This document shows, in pieces, positions 15,682 through 24,694 of a stretch of DNA of 64,000 nucleotides. Position 1 is the first letter of the stretch, and every line of letters begins with the position of its first letter. Both the position numbers and the translations under genes were made by a program. The DNA comes from Paenibacillus macerans (lineage in GTDB: Bacteria; Bacillota; Bacilli; Paenibacillales; Paenibacillaceae). Location of the stretch: the NCBI RefSeq assembly GCF_900454495.1, contig NZ_UGSI01000001.1, positions 1,860,001-1,924,000 on the forward strand. Reading direction: 5' to 3'. A model generated the notes under the pieces. It was not told the DNA's origin and did not search any database. It worked only from the letters and a program-made list of their open reading frames with translations.

Positions 15682-18600
15682 TTAACGGTACAGGTTAAGC
15701 TCGGCGATGGACCACCACCACTCCGGCGTATCTTGCGTCAGTTCGATGGTCACAAACCGGGCCGATTGTACCGGAAAGCTCTCCAAAATCTGCGGCGAAC
15801 GCGATTCTTTTTCCAGAATCAGGTCCCAGGTCTCCCCGTCTTTGGATACGAGCAGCCGAAAGCCGCGGGCGTAGTCATTTTCGCTGCCGCCGGAATCCAT
15901 GCTGATTTGGCTGAAGTCTTGCACGCTTCCCAAATCGAGCCGAATCCATTGGCCCGCCGTTTGCCCCGCGGAGGAAGTCCAGCGGCTGTTCTTGTCGCCG
16001 TCCAACATCGCCATGGCGTCTCCATATGTTGACGTCGTGACGGTCCAGCCCGAGCGGTCCTCCAGCGCGCCCAGATTCGGCAGAGGCGGCTTAGGCGCCG
16101 GCGAACCGAAGAGGGCCAGCTTTAACTCGGAGATCGACCACCAGCTGCCCGCCGGCGCCGTCAGGACGATTTTCACGTATCTGGCCTTCTGTTCTTTAAG
16201 CGAGACCGCCAGACTTTGCGAATTGCCCGTGCCGCTGGCGGCCGCCTCGTTCCAATCCTCGCCGTCGGCCGATACGTACACCTCGTACCCGTGCGCGTAG
16301 TCGCCCCAATTCATGCCGGAATTCATAAACAGTGTATCAAAGACCTGCTCTACGCCCAAATCGATTTGCAGCCAGTCGCCGGCCGCTTGGGTTTGTCCCG
16401 AAGACCAGCGTGTCGACAGGTCGCCGTCGATCATGCGGTCAGCCGGTTCGGAACTGGAGGATGCCGTAATCACCCAGCCTGCGCGGTCCAGGTATTGAAC
16501 GCCCTTCGCGGGGTCCGGACCTTCCACAACCGTGTCCTCCAGCGGGTTGACGGCGACGAGCGCTTTGGGGTATACCATAGCGGAGCCCAATGCACCGTCT
16601 TCATTGAAGAAACGGACGGTTTTGGGCGTGTCCCCCGGATTCCAGATCTGCGCGGTGTAGACGCCGTCTTTTTCATAGACCGTTGCCGCCGGATCGTCCG
16701 CCCAAATATCCATCGTTCTTGTGCCCGTCGTTACCATGCTGTGAATGAACCAGTAGGCGTTAAAGACTTCGTTTTGCTGCATATTGCTGGTATCCCACTT
16801 GGCCAGCGCGCCTTCCGGATCGCTGATCGATTGGAACGGCCAGATGATATGCTCCCAGGTGCGTTCCGGCGTGCCGCCGAGGTCCGCGATCAGACCGGCG
16901 TACAAATCCGCCGTTTTCTGCGGATCGCGGCCGTAATAGGTCATCCATTCCGCCGGCGGAAGCCAGTGGATGCCGTAAATATGCTCCGGATCCCCGGAAA
17001 AATAAGTACCGTACAAATAGGCGCTGCCGTAGACATGCCCTACCGTCGCATGCTTATAGCCTTCCGCCCAATTGTCGCGGTCATAGTTGAACCAGTACTG
17101 CTCGGCGGCTTTTTCCTCGGTCGTAAAGCCCCAGATGCCCGCATCGCGGTAAGCGTCGTTGCCGGTTACCAAGCCCCACATATATTCGCCGACCCAGCTG
17201 AACAGCGCTTCCCCGGCCGCTTCCTGGTTGTTGCCGCTGCGGTTGTCGGCGTAGCCGCCGGCCCAGGAGTGACCTTCATAAGGATCGAAGTTGCGAAACC
17301 AAGGGAATAACTTGTCCGTTCTCGACGGGTTGGCGTAATCGCGGATCAAAAGCTCCACCATGTCCCCGTAATCCCGCAAAAATTCCTGGTCATACGCGGC
17401 GAGAACAGCGGAGGCAAAAATATAATACCCGTACGTAAAATGATGGTCGGTTAATCCGGTATTTACGCCGAATCCGCTGCCGTACGGGAACACGGTCCCC
17501 CATGTGTCGTCATAGTGGAAATAGGTCGAATGCGCCTTCTCGTCCGGCGAATACGTGTACCAGTCGGTCAAAATCGTCCGCAGCAAGGCCAGATAATGAT
17601 CTTTGCGTTCAGTATCGCCGAGCTGGTCGCTGATCAAGACCGCCAGGGCGAGCGGGTGCAGTTTTTTCCCCTGCCAATAAGGTTCATCGACCATCGCTCC
17701 GTTCGCCACATCCGCGTCCAGTTGATCGAGATAGGCGGTTAATTGCGCGCGGGAATACGACGGGTCATTAGGCTCCACAAACTGCGGAATGATGCCGTAA
17801 AACCGGTCCTGCGTCGAAAACGTATTGCCTTCGCTGACTTTCAGCACACCGCGGATCGAAGGATACGTCAAATCGGTCAGCGGCGTGGCAGCGATCTTCC
17901 ATTGATGCGGCAGCAGCGCCATCAGCGTCTCCGCAGAAAAGCCCGGCCGTTTCAGCTCGGTGATCGATTCGAAGCGGGTGGTTACGAGCGATTTTGCCTC
18001 ATCATATTCGTATTCAACCCGCGTATCCGTAACGAAGGCGTACGCATGCCGGTAATAATCGCCCAGTTCCTCCGCAGACGGCAGCGCCGCCAAAGACAGA
18101 TAGTTTTCGCCTTGTCCCAGCTTGATTTTGATCGTGTTTCCAAGCTTCATAAAGACCGTTCCCTCAGGAGCAAACACCCCGTAGTTGCGCACGAAGGTTT
18201 GCGGCACAGGCGCTCTGTCCTTATTGGTCACTTCGATGCCGATATGGTCGGCCGTCAGCATATCCCCGTCATTCAGCAGGATCGGCTGATTGTTGTCATC
18301 GTATAACCGGGTGATGACCGGCGATTGGAGGATCACGGCATCCGGGTTCTCGTAGGTATTGAAGAGGAACGGCGCCCCCTTCACAAACGTCGTGGTCATT
18401 TTGGCCGTCTCGTCATCGCTCATCACGACGCTCGCGGAAAAATCTCCATAGCCGGAAATTTTCGTGACCACGGCGGCCGGATTGATGTTGGCCGGAGACA
18501 GAATCAAATCCGGATCGCCGTCGGCGTCGATCGAGCCGCCGTCCGCTGAAGCATAACCGGCCCCAGGGTTTAAAATGTTCAGTCCCTGCTTGGTATACCG

Positions 18601-19818
18601 GTTTTTCAGCGGGAGCGTGATCAGGCTGTTGCCGCCGCCCAGGTTTTCGACCAGGATCGATTGCCACCAGTCGTTGGAGGGAATCGGCGCCTCGACGTCC
18701 GCGGTGCGGTATTTCGGATTTTTCGGCGCCAGCATCGTCACGTCGTTGATTTCGTAGCTGCCCGCTCCAACCTCCACCGAAGAGACCGCCGGGATGTCCG
18801 GAATGTCGTAGGTCGATTTCGGATCGCCTTCGCGGTAAGCGAATACGCCGAACTCGTACAGCGAGTATCCGTTCGTGGAACCGCGTCCGAGTCCCGCCAT
18901 TTTGACGTAACGGGCCTTCGCATAGACCGGAATCGTCTCCGTTCCTCCCGATCCGGTCAGCTGCCGGTACACGGTGGTCCAGCTTTGGGCGTCATCCGAC
19001 ACCTGGATGTCGTAAGCTCTGCCGTAGGCGGCTTCCCACTTGAACGACACGCTGCCGATTTCGCTGGATTGGCCCAGGTCGACGTAAATCCATTCGTTGT
19101 TGGCGTATTTGGACGACCAGCGGGTATCGCCGTTGCCATCGGTGGCATTCTTGGCCAAATAGTTCCGCTCTTCCATCTTGGCTTTGTCTTCGGGCGATCT
19201 GCTAGGCTCGTCGATCTCCAGCGAAGACGCCGTAACCGGCTTGCCCAGCGCCAGGTTGACGGCCTCCGGTTTTGGCGGCGGATTGACGCCTCCGGTGCCG
19301 AATACGCTGAATTCCCAAATCGATACGCCGTAAGCCTTTTGGGCACGGTCAGTGCTGTAGACGCGGACATAGCGGCCCTGCTCCGCCAGTTTATCCACCT
19401 CGGTCAGCCCGCCTTCGCCTGCGGTTGTGGAATAGACCGGTTTCCAGTGGATTTCGTCATCCGATACCTGAAGTTCAAACGACGTGGCATAAGCATTTTC
19501 CCATCTTACGATAATCTTCGAGATGGAAGCACGCTTGCCTAAATCGACGTAAATCCATTGCGGGTCCTTTTGCCATACGCTCTCCCAACGGGTATTTTCG
19601 TTGCCGTCAACCGCCATATCCGGCGTATTGCCGCCCAGCGACGATGAACTATAGACCGGTCGGTTTAAAGAAAGTAAATAATCTCCCTCTGCGGCATAAG
19701 CCGCCGGCACGGAAAACATCGGAACGCTGCTGATCAGCAGCATGACGGTCAACGCGAAATGCACCCAGACCCTGCGAGTCTTGCGAGTCTTCCGCTTGCT
19801 CAGGAAAAATCTCCCCAT
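15682..19818 (-). CDS. Secreted GH81 endo-beta-1,3-glucanase with four F5/8C (discoidin-like) domains
   Basis: 1378 aa. Signal peptide about 1-42 (basic stretch, FALTVMLLISSVPMF, cleavage near AYAAEG). Two F5/8 type C/CBM32-like domains precede the catalytic module (about 50-175 and 185-330; each has DGxxxTRWxS and WIYVDLG), and two more follow it (about 1105-1235 and 1250-1378; DGDLSTRWSS/DWLQIDLG and DGDKNSRWTS/QWIRLDLG). The GH81 module spans about 365-1040. The family's catalytic residues are present: Asp791 in TDHHFTYGYYIF and Glu866/Glu870 in NNQEAAGEALF. GH81 enzymes are inverting endo-1,3-glucanases that attack fungal and plant beta-glucan. No SLH or sortase signal is seen, so release from the cell is expected. 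The ATG at 19818 has GGAGAG upstream. Confidence 0.93.
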   Translation of the reverse strand: MGRFFLSKRKTRKTRRVWVHFALTVMLLISSVPMFSVPAAYAAEGDYLLSLNRPVYSSSSLGGNTPDMAVDGNENTRWESVWQKDPQWIYVDLGKRASISKIIVRWENAYATSFELQVSDDEIHWKPVYSTTAGEGGLTEVDKLAEQGRYVRVYSTDRAQKAYGVSIWEFSVFGTGGVNPPPKPEAVNLALGKPVTASSLEIDEPSRSPEDKAKMEERNYLAKNATDGNGDTRWSSKYANNEWIYVDLGQSSEIGSVSFKWEAAYGRAYDIQVSDDAQSWTTVYRQLTGSGGTETIPVYAKARYVKMAGLGRGSTNGYSLYEFGVFAYREGDPKSTYDIPDIPAVSSVEVGAGSYEINDVTMLAPKNPKYRTADVEAPIPSNDWWQSILVENLGGGNSLITLPLKNRYTKQGLNILNPGAGYASADGGSIDADGDPDLILSPANINPAAVVTKISGYGDFSASVVMSDDETAKMTTTFVKGAPFLFNTYENPDAVILQSPVITRLYDDNNQPILLNDGDMLTADHIGIEVTNKDRAPVPQTFVRNYGVFAPEGTVFMKLGNTIKIKLGQGENYLSLAALPSAEELGDYYRHAYAFVTDTRVEYEYDEAKSLVTTRFESITELKRPGFSAETLMALLPHQWKIAATPLTDLTYPSIRGVLKVSEGNTFSTQDRFYGIIPQFVEPNDPSYSRAQLTAYLDQLDADVANGAMVDEPYWQGKKLHPLALAVLISDQLGDTERKDHYLALLRTILTDWYTYSPDEKAHSTYFHYDDTWGTVFPYGSGFGVNTGLTDHHFTYGYYIFASAVLAAYDQEFLRDYGDMVELLIRDYANPSRTDKLFPWFRNFDPYEGHSWAGGYADNRSGNNQEAAGEALFSWVGEYMWGLVTGNDAYRDAGIWGFTTEEKAAEQYWFNYDRDNWAEGYKHATVGHVYGSAYLYGTYFSGDPEHIYGIHWLPPAEWMTYYGRDPQKTADLYAGLIADLGGTPERTWEHIIWPFQSISDPEGALAKWDTSNMQQNEVFNAYWFIHSMVTTGTRTMDIWADDPAATVYEKDGVYTAQIWNPGDTPKTVRFFNEDGALGSAMVYPKALVAVNPLEDTVVEGPDPAKGVQYLDRAGWVITASSSSEPADRMIDGDLSTRWSSGQTQAAGDWLQIDLGVEQVFDTLFMNSGMNWGDYAHGYEVYVSADGEDWNEAAASGTGNSQSLAVSLKEQKARYVKIVLTAPAGSWWSISELKLALFGSPAPKPPLPNLGALEDRSGWTVTTSTYGDAMAMLDGDKNSRWTSSAGQTAGQWIRLDLGSVQDFSQISMDSGGSENDYARGFRLLVSKDGETWDLILEKESRSPQILESFPVQSARFVTIELTQDTPEWWWSIAELNLYR

Positions 19819-20065
19819 ATCCTCTCTCCTTCAATATTGGTCTATGGTGCTGATGTTGATGGAACCAATCAGATCTACGCTACTCGTCTTTTTTTGCGGC
19901 CTCCTCTCGCATCTCCAAAATATTTGGTTACACCCCATATTTTGGGATTTGGATAAATATACAAGTGTTTTATCGTCGCACGGTATAATGATATTAATAG
20001 AATATGTAAAAACTATCATAAAATAGGCAAAAAGAACTATTCGATTTCACTGATGATACGAACGC

Positions 20066-20116
20066 AAAAAAAAACAGGAGCGTCCCTAACAGCAATGGAC
20101 GTTCCTGTTTTTTTCA
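20066..20116. terminator. Strong bidirectional terminator
   Basis: AAAAAAACAGGAGCGTCC pairs with GGACGTTCCTGTTTTTTT (one G-T pair) around a short loop. It is the first terminator downstream of the minus-strand VOC gene ending at 20519, about 400 bases later, with a family A repeat in between. Confidence 0.75.
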
Positions 20117-20217
20117 TATGACCCTGCAGGTCAGTATCTCTATTCGTTTGGAATCAACGGCTTTGCAACCCGCCCGTTATGAGGTGAAAATGACTAGAAT
20201 CTAAGGAAGAAAGAAGG

Positions 20218-20434
20218 GGCGGGAACCTGGAAAATCCCACGAAATGCAAAAGTGCAGGCGGTTTTCGTCGAAATTCCTCGAAACGGGTGGTCCAAGGGTA
20301 AAAGTGCAGTTTTATTTCGGGTCAAAAGCTACTTTTATATCGGATAGCCCTAAATGAGATGTAATTTTGCATTTCAATCGCCCCAAAATGGTGATTTACT
20401 GGAAATAGAATGCACTTTTGCAGTTGATTCCATA
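20218..20434. repeat. Intergenic repeat family A, copy 2 (longest)
   Basis: Ordered blocks: GGAAAATCCCACGAAATGCA, GTCGAAATTCCTCGAAA, GGTAAAAGTGCAGTTTTATT, CGGGTCAAAAGCTACTTTTA, TAGCCCTAAATGAGATGTAA, AATAGAATGCACTTTTGCAG. The first half matches the copy at 39446-39561 (opposite strand); the second half matches the copy at 7651-7802. This copy shows the full arrangement. Confidence 0.8.
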
Positions 20435-20518
20435 GTATAGTTATCGAGCTTTGTCGCTGACTTGGATCAAATGGCATGGCCCGTTAACGAAGTTAACTTA
20501 AAAAAACGCCGATCTGCT

Positions 20519-21196
20519 TCAAAAAGATTTTCCTGGTTCAAACCGGTTGATGTTTGCAAAACTGAACCGGCCCACCCCGGCCACCGTGACCTCCACAGGA
20601 TAAAACCGCGCCTTTTTACCGTTAGAAAAAAACCATTCCCGCTGATCCCGGACGACGATCAAAAGCCCCTGTTCGTCCCCTACCGGAGTGAATTCTTCGG
20701 AAGCCTCCCGCCAGTTGGGCAGTCCGGCCGCATTCAGCTCGCTTACCAACAGCAGGGTTTCCACGGCCACGATGCCGATCTCGCTAACGCTCATCACGTC
20801 GCGAGCCGTAAACGCATGATCAATCCCGCTCGGCAAATTATGCCTGGCGATAAGCTCCACGATGTTGCCGGCCGGGTCTTCAAAATAACCGGAATGGGCG
20901 TTCCAGGAGGTGAAAAACACCTCGTCATCGCCCTCCTCCTCAATCAAAAGCACTTGGGAAGCCGCCCAGGCTTTTACTTCGGTAAATTTATTCTCCGGTA
21001 CATTTAATGCGAAATGATAAAACGGCTGGTCTCCTCCAGCCGCAACTTTGAAGGTGACCAAAGTCGCCCCGGCCCGGATCGTAAAGCTGTCTTCCTCCTG
21101 TTCCGCAAGCTCGAAACCGAACCGGTCGCCATAAAACGCTTGCGTCTCCCGGAGTTTTGACGGACTGACTTCAAAGACTACGCGCTCGAAAATCAT
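20519..21196 (-). CDS. VOC (glyoxalase/dioxygenase superfamily) protein
   Basis: 225 aa. Two half-domains of the VOC fold: the first (about 1-115) starts FERVVFEVSPSKLRETQAFYGDRFGFELAEQ and ends with the typical SGYFEDPAGNIVELIARH; the second (about 135-220) begins SVSEIGIVAVETLLLVSELN. Metal-binding residues are not fully evident in the second half. Members include glyoxalase I, fosfomycin-resistance proteins and ring-cleaving dioxygenases; the function here is undetermined. It lies 54 bases after the thioredoxin-like gene on the same strand, so the two are probably one operon. Confidence 0.8.
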   Translation of the reverse strand: MIFERVVFEVSPSKLRETQAFYGDRFGFELAEQEEDSFTIRAGATLVTFKVAAGGDQPFYHFALNVPENKFTEVKAWAASQVLLIEEEGDDEVFFTSWNAHSGYFEDPAGNIVELIARHNLPSGIDHAFTARDVMSVSEIGIVAVETLLLVSELNAAGLPNWREASEEFTPVGDEQGLLIVVRDQREWFFSNGKKARFYPVEVTVAGVGRFSFANINRFEPGKSF

Positions 21197-21250
21197 GCTC
21201 CCAACTCCTTTCCCCGGTGCAACTTCAACCTATGCTTGGCCCGCCAGGCT

Positions 21251-21565
21251 TTATAAGCTTTCCAGATACTCTCTGATTTGCCCCGGAGTTTTGGCGAATT
21301 TGCTGTGCAGATGGGCGAGCTTTTCCCCGTTTTTGTAGACGAGCAGGCTCGGGATGCCCCGAACTTGATTCGCCTCGGCAATCGGCTGGAACTCTTCCGC
21401 GTCCATGGCATAAAACTCTTTGTCCGGATGCTCCGCGATAATATCGCCGATAAAGCGGTCCAGGTTTTTACAATCCGGGCACCATGTCGTATCGAATTTA
21501 ATAACGGTAAATTGGTCTCTTTGAGTCAGTTGTTCGAATTGTTCGGCGGATTGTACTCTCTCCAT
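21251..21565 (-). CDS. Thioredoxin-family protein (CPDC active site)
   Basis: 104 aa, one thioredoxin fold. The active site reads FDTTWCPDCKNLD instead of the thioredoxin WCGPC, and the cis-proline loop appears as VRGIPSLLVYKNGE. The size and CPDC motif match small cytoplasmic thioredoxin-like oxidoreductases of Bacillales. It starts at 21565 with AAGGAGAG eight bases upstream. It should reduce disulphides or act in redox stress, probably together with the VOC protein downstream. Confidence 0.9.
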   Translation of the reverse strand: MERVQSAEQFEQLTQRDQFTVIKFDTTWCPDCKNLDRFIGDIIAEHPDKEFYAMDAEEFQPIAEANQVRGIPSLLVYKNGEKLAHLHSKFAKTPGQIREYLESL

Positions 21566-21719
21566 GCGGATCCTCTCCTTTTAAGGCTATAATGATTAAA
21601 ATTTTATATATGTGTTGTCTCTATTATATACGATTCGGCCGGAATCACCTAGTTTTTGAGAGCCGGGTATCCGCGAACCGTGTTACAATGAGTCAAAAAG
21701 GAATGGAGATGCTCATCCG

Positions 21720-22046
21720 ATGATCATCACGATTTTATTGTTTGTGGCCGCGGGTTTGGCGGAAATCGGCGGAGGGTATTTGGTCTGGTTATGGCTGCGT
21801 GAATCTAGGCCCCTATGGTACGGCATTGTCGGCGGGCTTATTTTGGTGGCGTACGGCATCATTCCTACGCTGCAGAACTTTCCCTCCTTCGGGCGGGTGT
21901 ATGCGGCTTATGGAGGCGTGTTTATCGCATTGGCCGTGCTTTGGGGCTGGTGGGTAGACAAAAAAACGCCCGATCTCTACGATTGGGTCGGAGCCGTGAT
22001 CTGCCTCGTCGGCGTGTCGGTGATGTTGTGGGCGCCACGCCATTGA
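21720..22046 (+). CDS. ynfA: YnfA-family (UPF0060) membrane protein
   Basis: 108 aa with four membrane helices; sequence blocks LFVAAGLAEIGGGYLVWLWL, GRVYAAYGGVFI and WVDKKTPDLYDWVGAVICLVG are diagnostic of YnfA/UPF0060, small SMR-like proteins. Start at 21720 with GGAGATG upstream. Single gene divergent from the thioredoxin gene. Confidence 0.93.
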   Translation: MIITILLFVAAGLAEIGGGYLVWLWLRESRPLWYGIVGGLILVAYGIIPTLQNFPSFGRVYAAYGGVFIALAVLWGWWVDKKTPDLYDWVGAVICLVGVSVMLWAPRH

Positions 22047-22208
22047 CGGCATGGTTCCGTGATGTGTAATGCCATGATTCTATAAATAGCGTGATACCGT
22101 AATGCCTGATAGCAAATCCCCTCGCTGGCCGCGTTATGCATGAAAAGCGGTTTTTGCCGCACCCTAAATTTAGATTACATACCGCATCAGCATAAGGAAG
22201 GTTGCCTC

Positions 22209-23210
22209 ATGAATTTATCATCCATCGCTTCGGCCATTGCGCCGGTAAATTTAAGGAGCTGCTTAATCAGCCGGCAGGGCCGGCTGGTGTTCGAACATTA
22301 CCGGGATCGGCAGACGGCCGGGCAAATCGCCAAAATCAACTCCTGCACCAAAAGCTTCCTGTCCGCGCTAATCTGCATCGCCTTTGACCGGGGGCTGCTG
22401 CCTTCGGCGGATACGCCGATAAATGAATTTTTTCCAAAATTGCTGGACGGCGATGCCGATCCCCGCAAACGGCAAATCACCCTGCGGCATCTCCTGACGA
22501 TGTCGGCGGGGTTCAACTGGACGGAGTTTGGCGGGTTTAATTCGTTCCCGCGCATGACCCGGTCCCCGGATTGGGTGCGGTTCGTGCTTGAGCAGCCGAT
22601 GTCCGACCGCCCCGGCGACCGGATGGAATACAATTCCGGCGCGTCGCAGCTGCTGGCGGCCATTTTGGTCCAAGCCGCGGGGCTGGCGGCCGCCCGCTTT
22701 GCCGAGCTGCACCTGTTCGGTCCGCTTGGCATCGAAGAATACGAATGGGAGCAGGATCCGCAAGGCGTGCATACGGGCGGTTTCGGACTGTGGCTCCGCC
22801 CCGGCGACATGCTGAAGTTCGGGCAGCTTTATTTGCAAAGGGGAGTCTGGGAAGGCAAGCCGTTGATCTCGCCGGAGCTGGTCTCGCAGTCCGTCAAGCC
22901 GGCGATCGGCGTCGAGGCCCCCCGCCGCGGCTGTTATGCCTGGCATTGGTGGACGGATACCTGGCTGCCGGCCGCAAGCCTGGGGGAGGACAACATCACT
23001 TCCGCTTCAGATCCCGCGCGGGATGGCGGACGCTTCACCGTTTCCTCCTCCCCCGCTTTCGATTATTTTTACGCTCGCGGCTACGGCGGAAATTTTATTT
23101 ACGTCATCCCGAGTCTGGAAACGGTCGTGGTGCTGACCGACGACAAGCGCAAAAGAGACCGGCCGCCCGCTGACGTATTCCGGCAATTGATTGCGCAGTA
23201 TTTGTTATAA
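22209..23210 (+). CDS. Serine hydrolase of the beta-lactamase/penicillin-binding family (class C type)
   Basis: 333 aa. The active-site SxxK motif appears as NSCTKSFLSALI (about residues 45-55), the YxN motif as MEYNSGASQLLAAIL and the third motif region as ARGYGGNFIYVIP. The fold is that of the class C beta-lactamase/D-aminopeptidase/esterase group. No signal peptide is visible, so it is probably cytoplasmic, which argues against a true antibiotic-degrading beta-lactamase. The frame opens at 22140, but the ATG at 22209 has AAGGAAGG in position. The TAA stop lies in a copy of repeat D (23205-23221). Confidence 0.85.
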   Translation: MNLSSIASAIAPVNLRSCLISRQGRLVFEHYRDRQTAGQIAKINSCTKSFLSALICIAFDRGLLPSADTPINEFFPKLLDGDADPRKRQITLRHLLTMSAGFNWTEFGGFNSFPRMTRSPDWVRFVLEQPMSDRPGDRMEYNSGASQLLAAILVQAAGLAAARFAELHLFGPLGIEEYEWEQDPQGVHTGGFGLWLRPGDMLKFGQLYLQRGVWEGKPLISPELVSQSVKPAIGVEAPRRGCYAWHWWTDTWLPAASLGEDNITSASDPARDGGRFTVSSSPAFDYFYARGYGGNFIYVIPSLETVVVLTDDKRKRDRPPADVFRQLIAQYLL

Positions 23211-23643
23211 CTCAACTTTCGCACCAGGAAATTGGCAAATCAGCGTTGACGTAACTGGGCGAAGCGGCTATCCGGATCCTGAGTTGATATGGGGGCTTAC
23301 TGAGCTTACTGAGCTTACCTGCTTCTTACTCCAGGGTTTCTTGGTCCATTGTTGAATGGAATAGCTGCAGAATGTGCAGTTACTTATACGGAAATGCTGC
23401 CGCAGCGCTTGATTAAGTGTAAAACCGGCAATTACTCCGCTATATTTCGAAAAAGAGGCAAAGAGACGAGGAAGTAGTTGTATGAAATGAAATTAAACGA
23501 AGGATTGGGTGAATGGATACCAAAGTTAATTGTATGATTTGCAATTAATGGTCAGGGTAGAGCCGATCAAGCACACTTTTGCCCGCCATCCGACCAGGCG
23601 AAATAAATAGGCTTTGGTTCTACAAAAGTTGAGTTATAAATCC
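23205..23643. repeat. Putative MITE-like unit bounded by inverted copies of repeat D
   Basis: TTATAACTCAACTTTCG (23205-23221) and CAAAAGTTGAGTTATAA (23623-23639) form a 17-bp inverted repeat with one mismatch, 439 bases apart end to end. The interior has no open frame of note and includes a small direct repeat of GAGCTTACT near 23296. A single extra copy of the end occurs at 7913-7932. Size and terminal symmetry suggest a non-autonomous element; no target duplication could be confirmed. Confidence 0.4.
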
Positions 23644-23694
23644 TCAATGGGTTCAACGAAATAAAGAAATGCGCGGGTGCGTAAAGAAGCGCGA

Positions 23695-23897
23695 AAAATC
23701 TAACGGTTGTGAGCGGCGCTATTCGGCTAAAAACGAGGGGTTACAAGATGTAACGGTTGCCAGCGAGCCTATTTCCTTTTTTTCGCAGGTAAAGGGGCTG
23801 TTTCGCCTAAATAAGCGCGCCTACAACCTTTAGAAAAGAAACCTTCGTTTTTTCGGCCGATTAAGCGCTATGACAACCGTTAGCAAGCGCGATTTCT
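23695..23897. repeat. Intergenic repeat family C, copy 1 (four units, palindromic layout)
   Basis: Four related units based on CTAACGGTTGT...GCGCTATTCGGC followed by A-rich sequence: two read on the plus strand (from 23699 and about 23757) and two on the minus strand (ending about 23832 and 23882), giving a ++-- arrangement. A single unit recurs at about 50913-50950. The block fills the gap before the HD-domain gene. Confidence 0.7.
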
Positions 23898-23907
23898 CAA
23901 GCATGCT

Positions 23908-24549
23908 TCAGCTCTCCAACGCTTCCTGCGTGATCCGCTTGATGTCGATCGGCGACATGCCCCCCTCGTTCACCATGTCGGTTAAAATTTCGCTTAAGAA
24001 ATAATCGACGCATTTCAGCTTGATGTTTTTGATTTTCATCAAAGCTTCGCGGTACATTTTGACGAACTCTTTTTCCGTATTCCCTCTTTGCATTTCGGCA
24101 AACGCCTCGTAGACTTGATCCAGCTTGTCGGCGACCTCCAGAATCAGCCCCTCTACGGAATCGTCCTTGCCTTCGCGCAATTGGTTGCGGAAAATATCCT
24201 TAAATTCCTCGGGGATATGTTCTTCAATAAAATGGTGGACCATGCCCTCCTCGACTTGCAGGATCAGATTGCGCAGCTCCTCCGAGGAATGCTTGACCGG
24301 CGTTTTAATATCGCCGATAAAAATCTCTCCGTAATCGTGGCTGCTCGTGATCTCGTAAAGCTTCTTCCAATCGATTTGCGCGCCATGGCGTTCTTCGATA
24401 TCGGCCAGCGTTTTGGCGTACTGCACGACTTTCCAGGAGTGCTCGGCCACGCTGTGTTCCTCGAACTTGAATTTTCCCGGACAGCGATAAATTCGCTCCA
24501 ATTCGTTCAGCGACCGAAAGTAAGTATGAATGCCCATCTTATCAGCCAT
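23908..24549 (-). CDS. HD-domain phosphohydrolase, YfbR-like (5'-deoxynucleotidase type)
   Basis: 213 aa. HD-fold metal-binding residues occur as HSVAEHSWKVVQYA, SSHDYGEIFIGDIKTPVKH and EVADKLDQVYEA, the order seen in YfbR-type 5'-deoxynucleotidases. Such enzymes dephosphorylate dNMPs and so help balance nucleotide pools. It ends 11 bases from the family C repeat block. The ATG at 24549 is preceded by a weak GAGAAGGATGGCTG sequence. Confidence 0.8.
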   Translation of the reverse strand: MADKMGIHTYFRSLNELERIYRCPGKFKFEEHSVAEHSWKVVQYAKTLADIEERHGAQIDWKKLYEITSSHDYGEIFIGDIKTPVKHSSEELRNLILQVEEGMVHHFIEEHIPEEFKDIFRNQLREGKDDSVEGLILEVADKLDQVYEAFAEMQRGNTEKEFVKMYREALMKIKNIKLKCVDYFLSEILTDMVNEGGMSPIDIKRITQEALES

Positions 24550-24621
24550 CCTTCTCTTTAGATATATAATTCTTAGTATAGACAGAGAATGTTAACGAAT
24601 AATCAAATCCGGCATGCTTCC

Positions 24622-24672
24622 AAAAAAAAAGAGCTACGCTCCGGAGACAATTGTATCCCCGGAACATAGCTC
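24622..24672 (-). terminator. Terminator of the SLH surface-protein gene
   Basis: On the minus strand GAGCTATGTTCCGG pairs with CCGGAGCGTAGCTC around a 14-base loop and is followed by nine T. It lies 23 bases after the stop at 24695. Confidence 0.85.
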
Positions 24673-24694
24673 CGATATGAATGCATGACATCGA

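Noticed and set aside
16216..17310. 364-codon plus-strand frame within the GH81 gene
   Set aside because: Antisense to the catalytic module; Arg/Val-rich product without a start signal.
23290..23325. GAGCTTACT direct repeats as a possible array
   Set aside because: Only two to three units with no spacers; not a CRISPR. No CRISPR array or cas gene was seen in the window.
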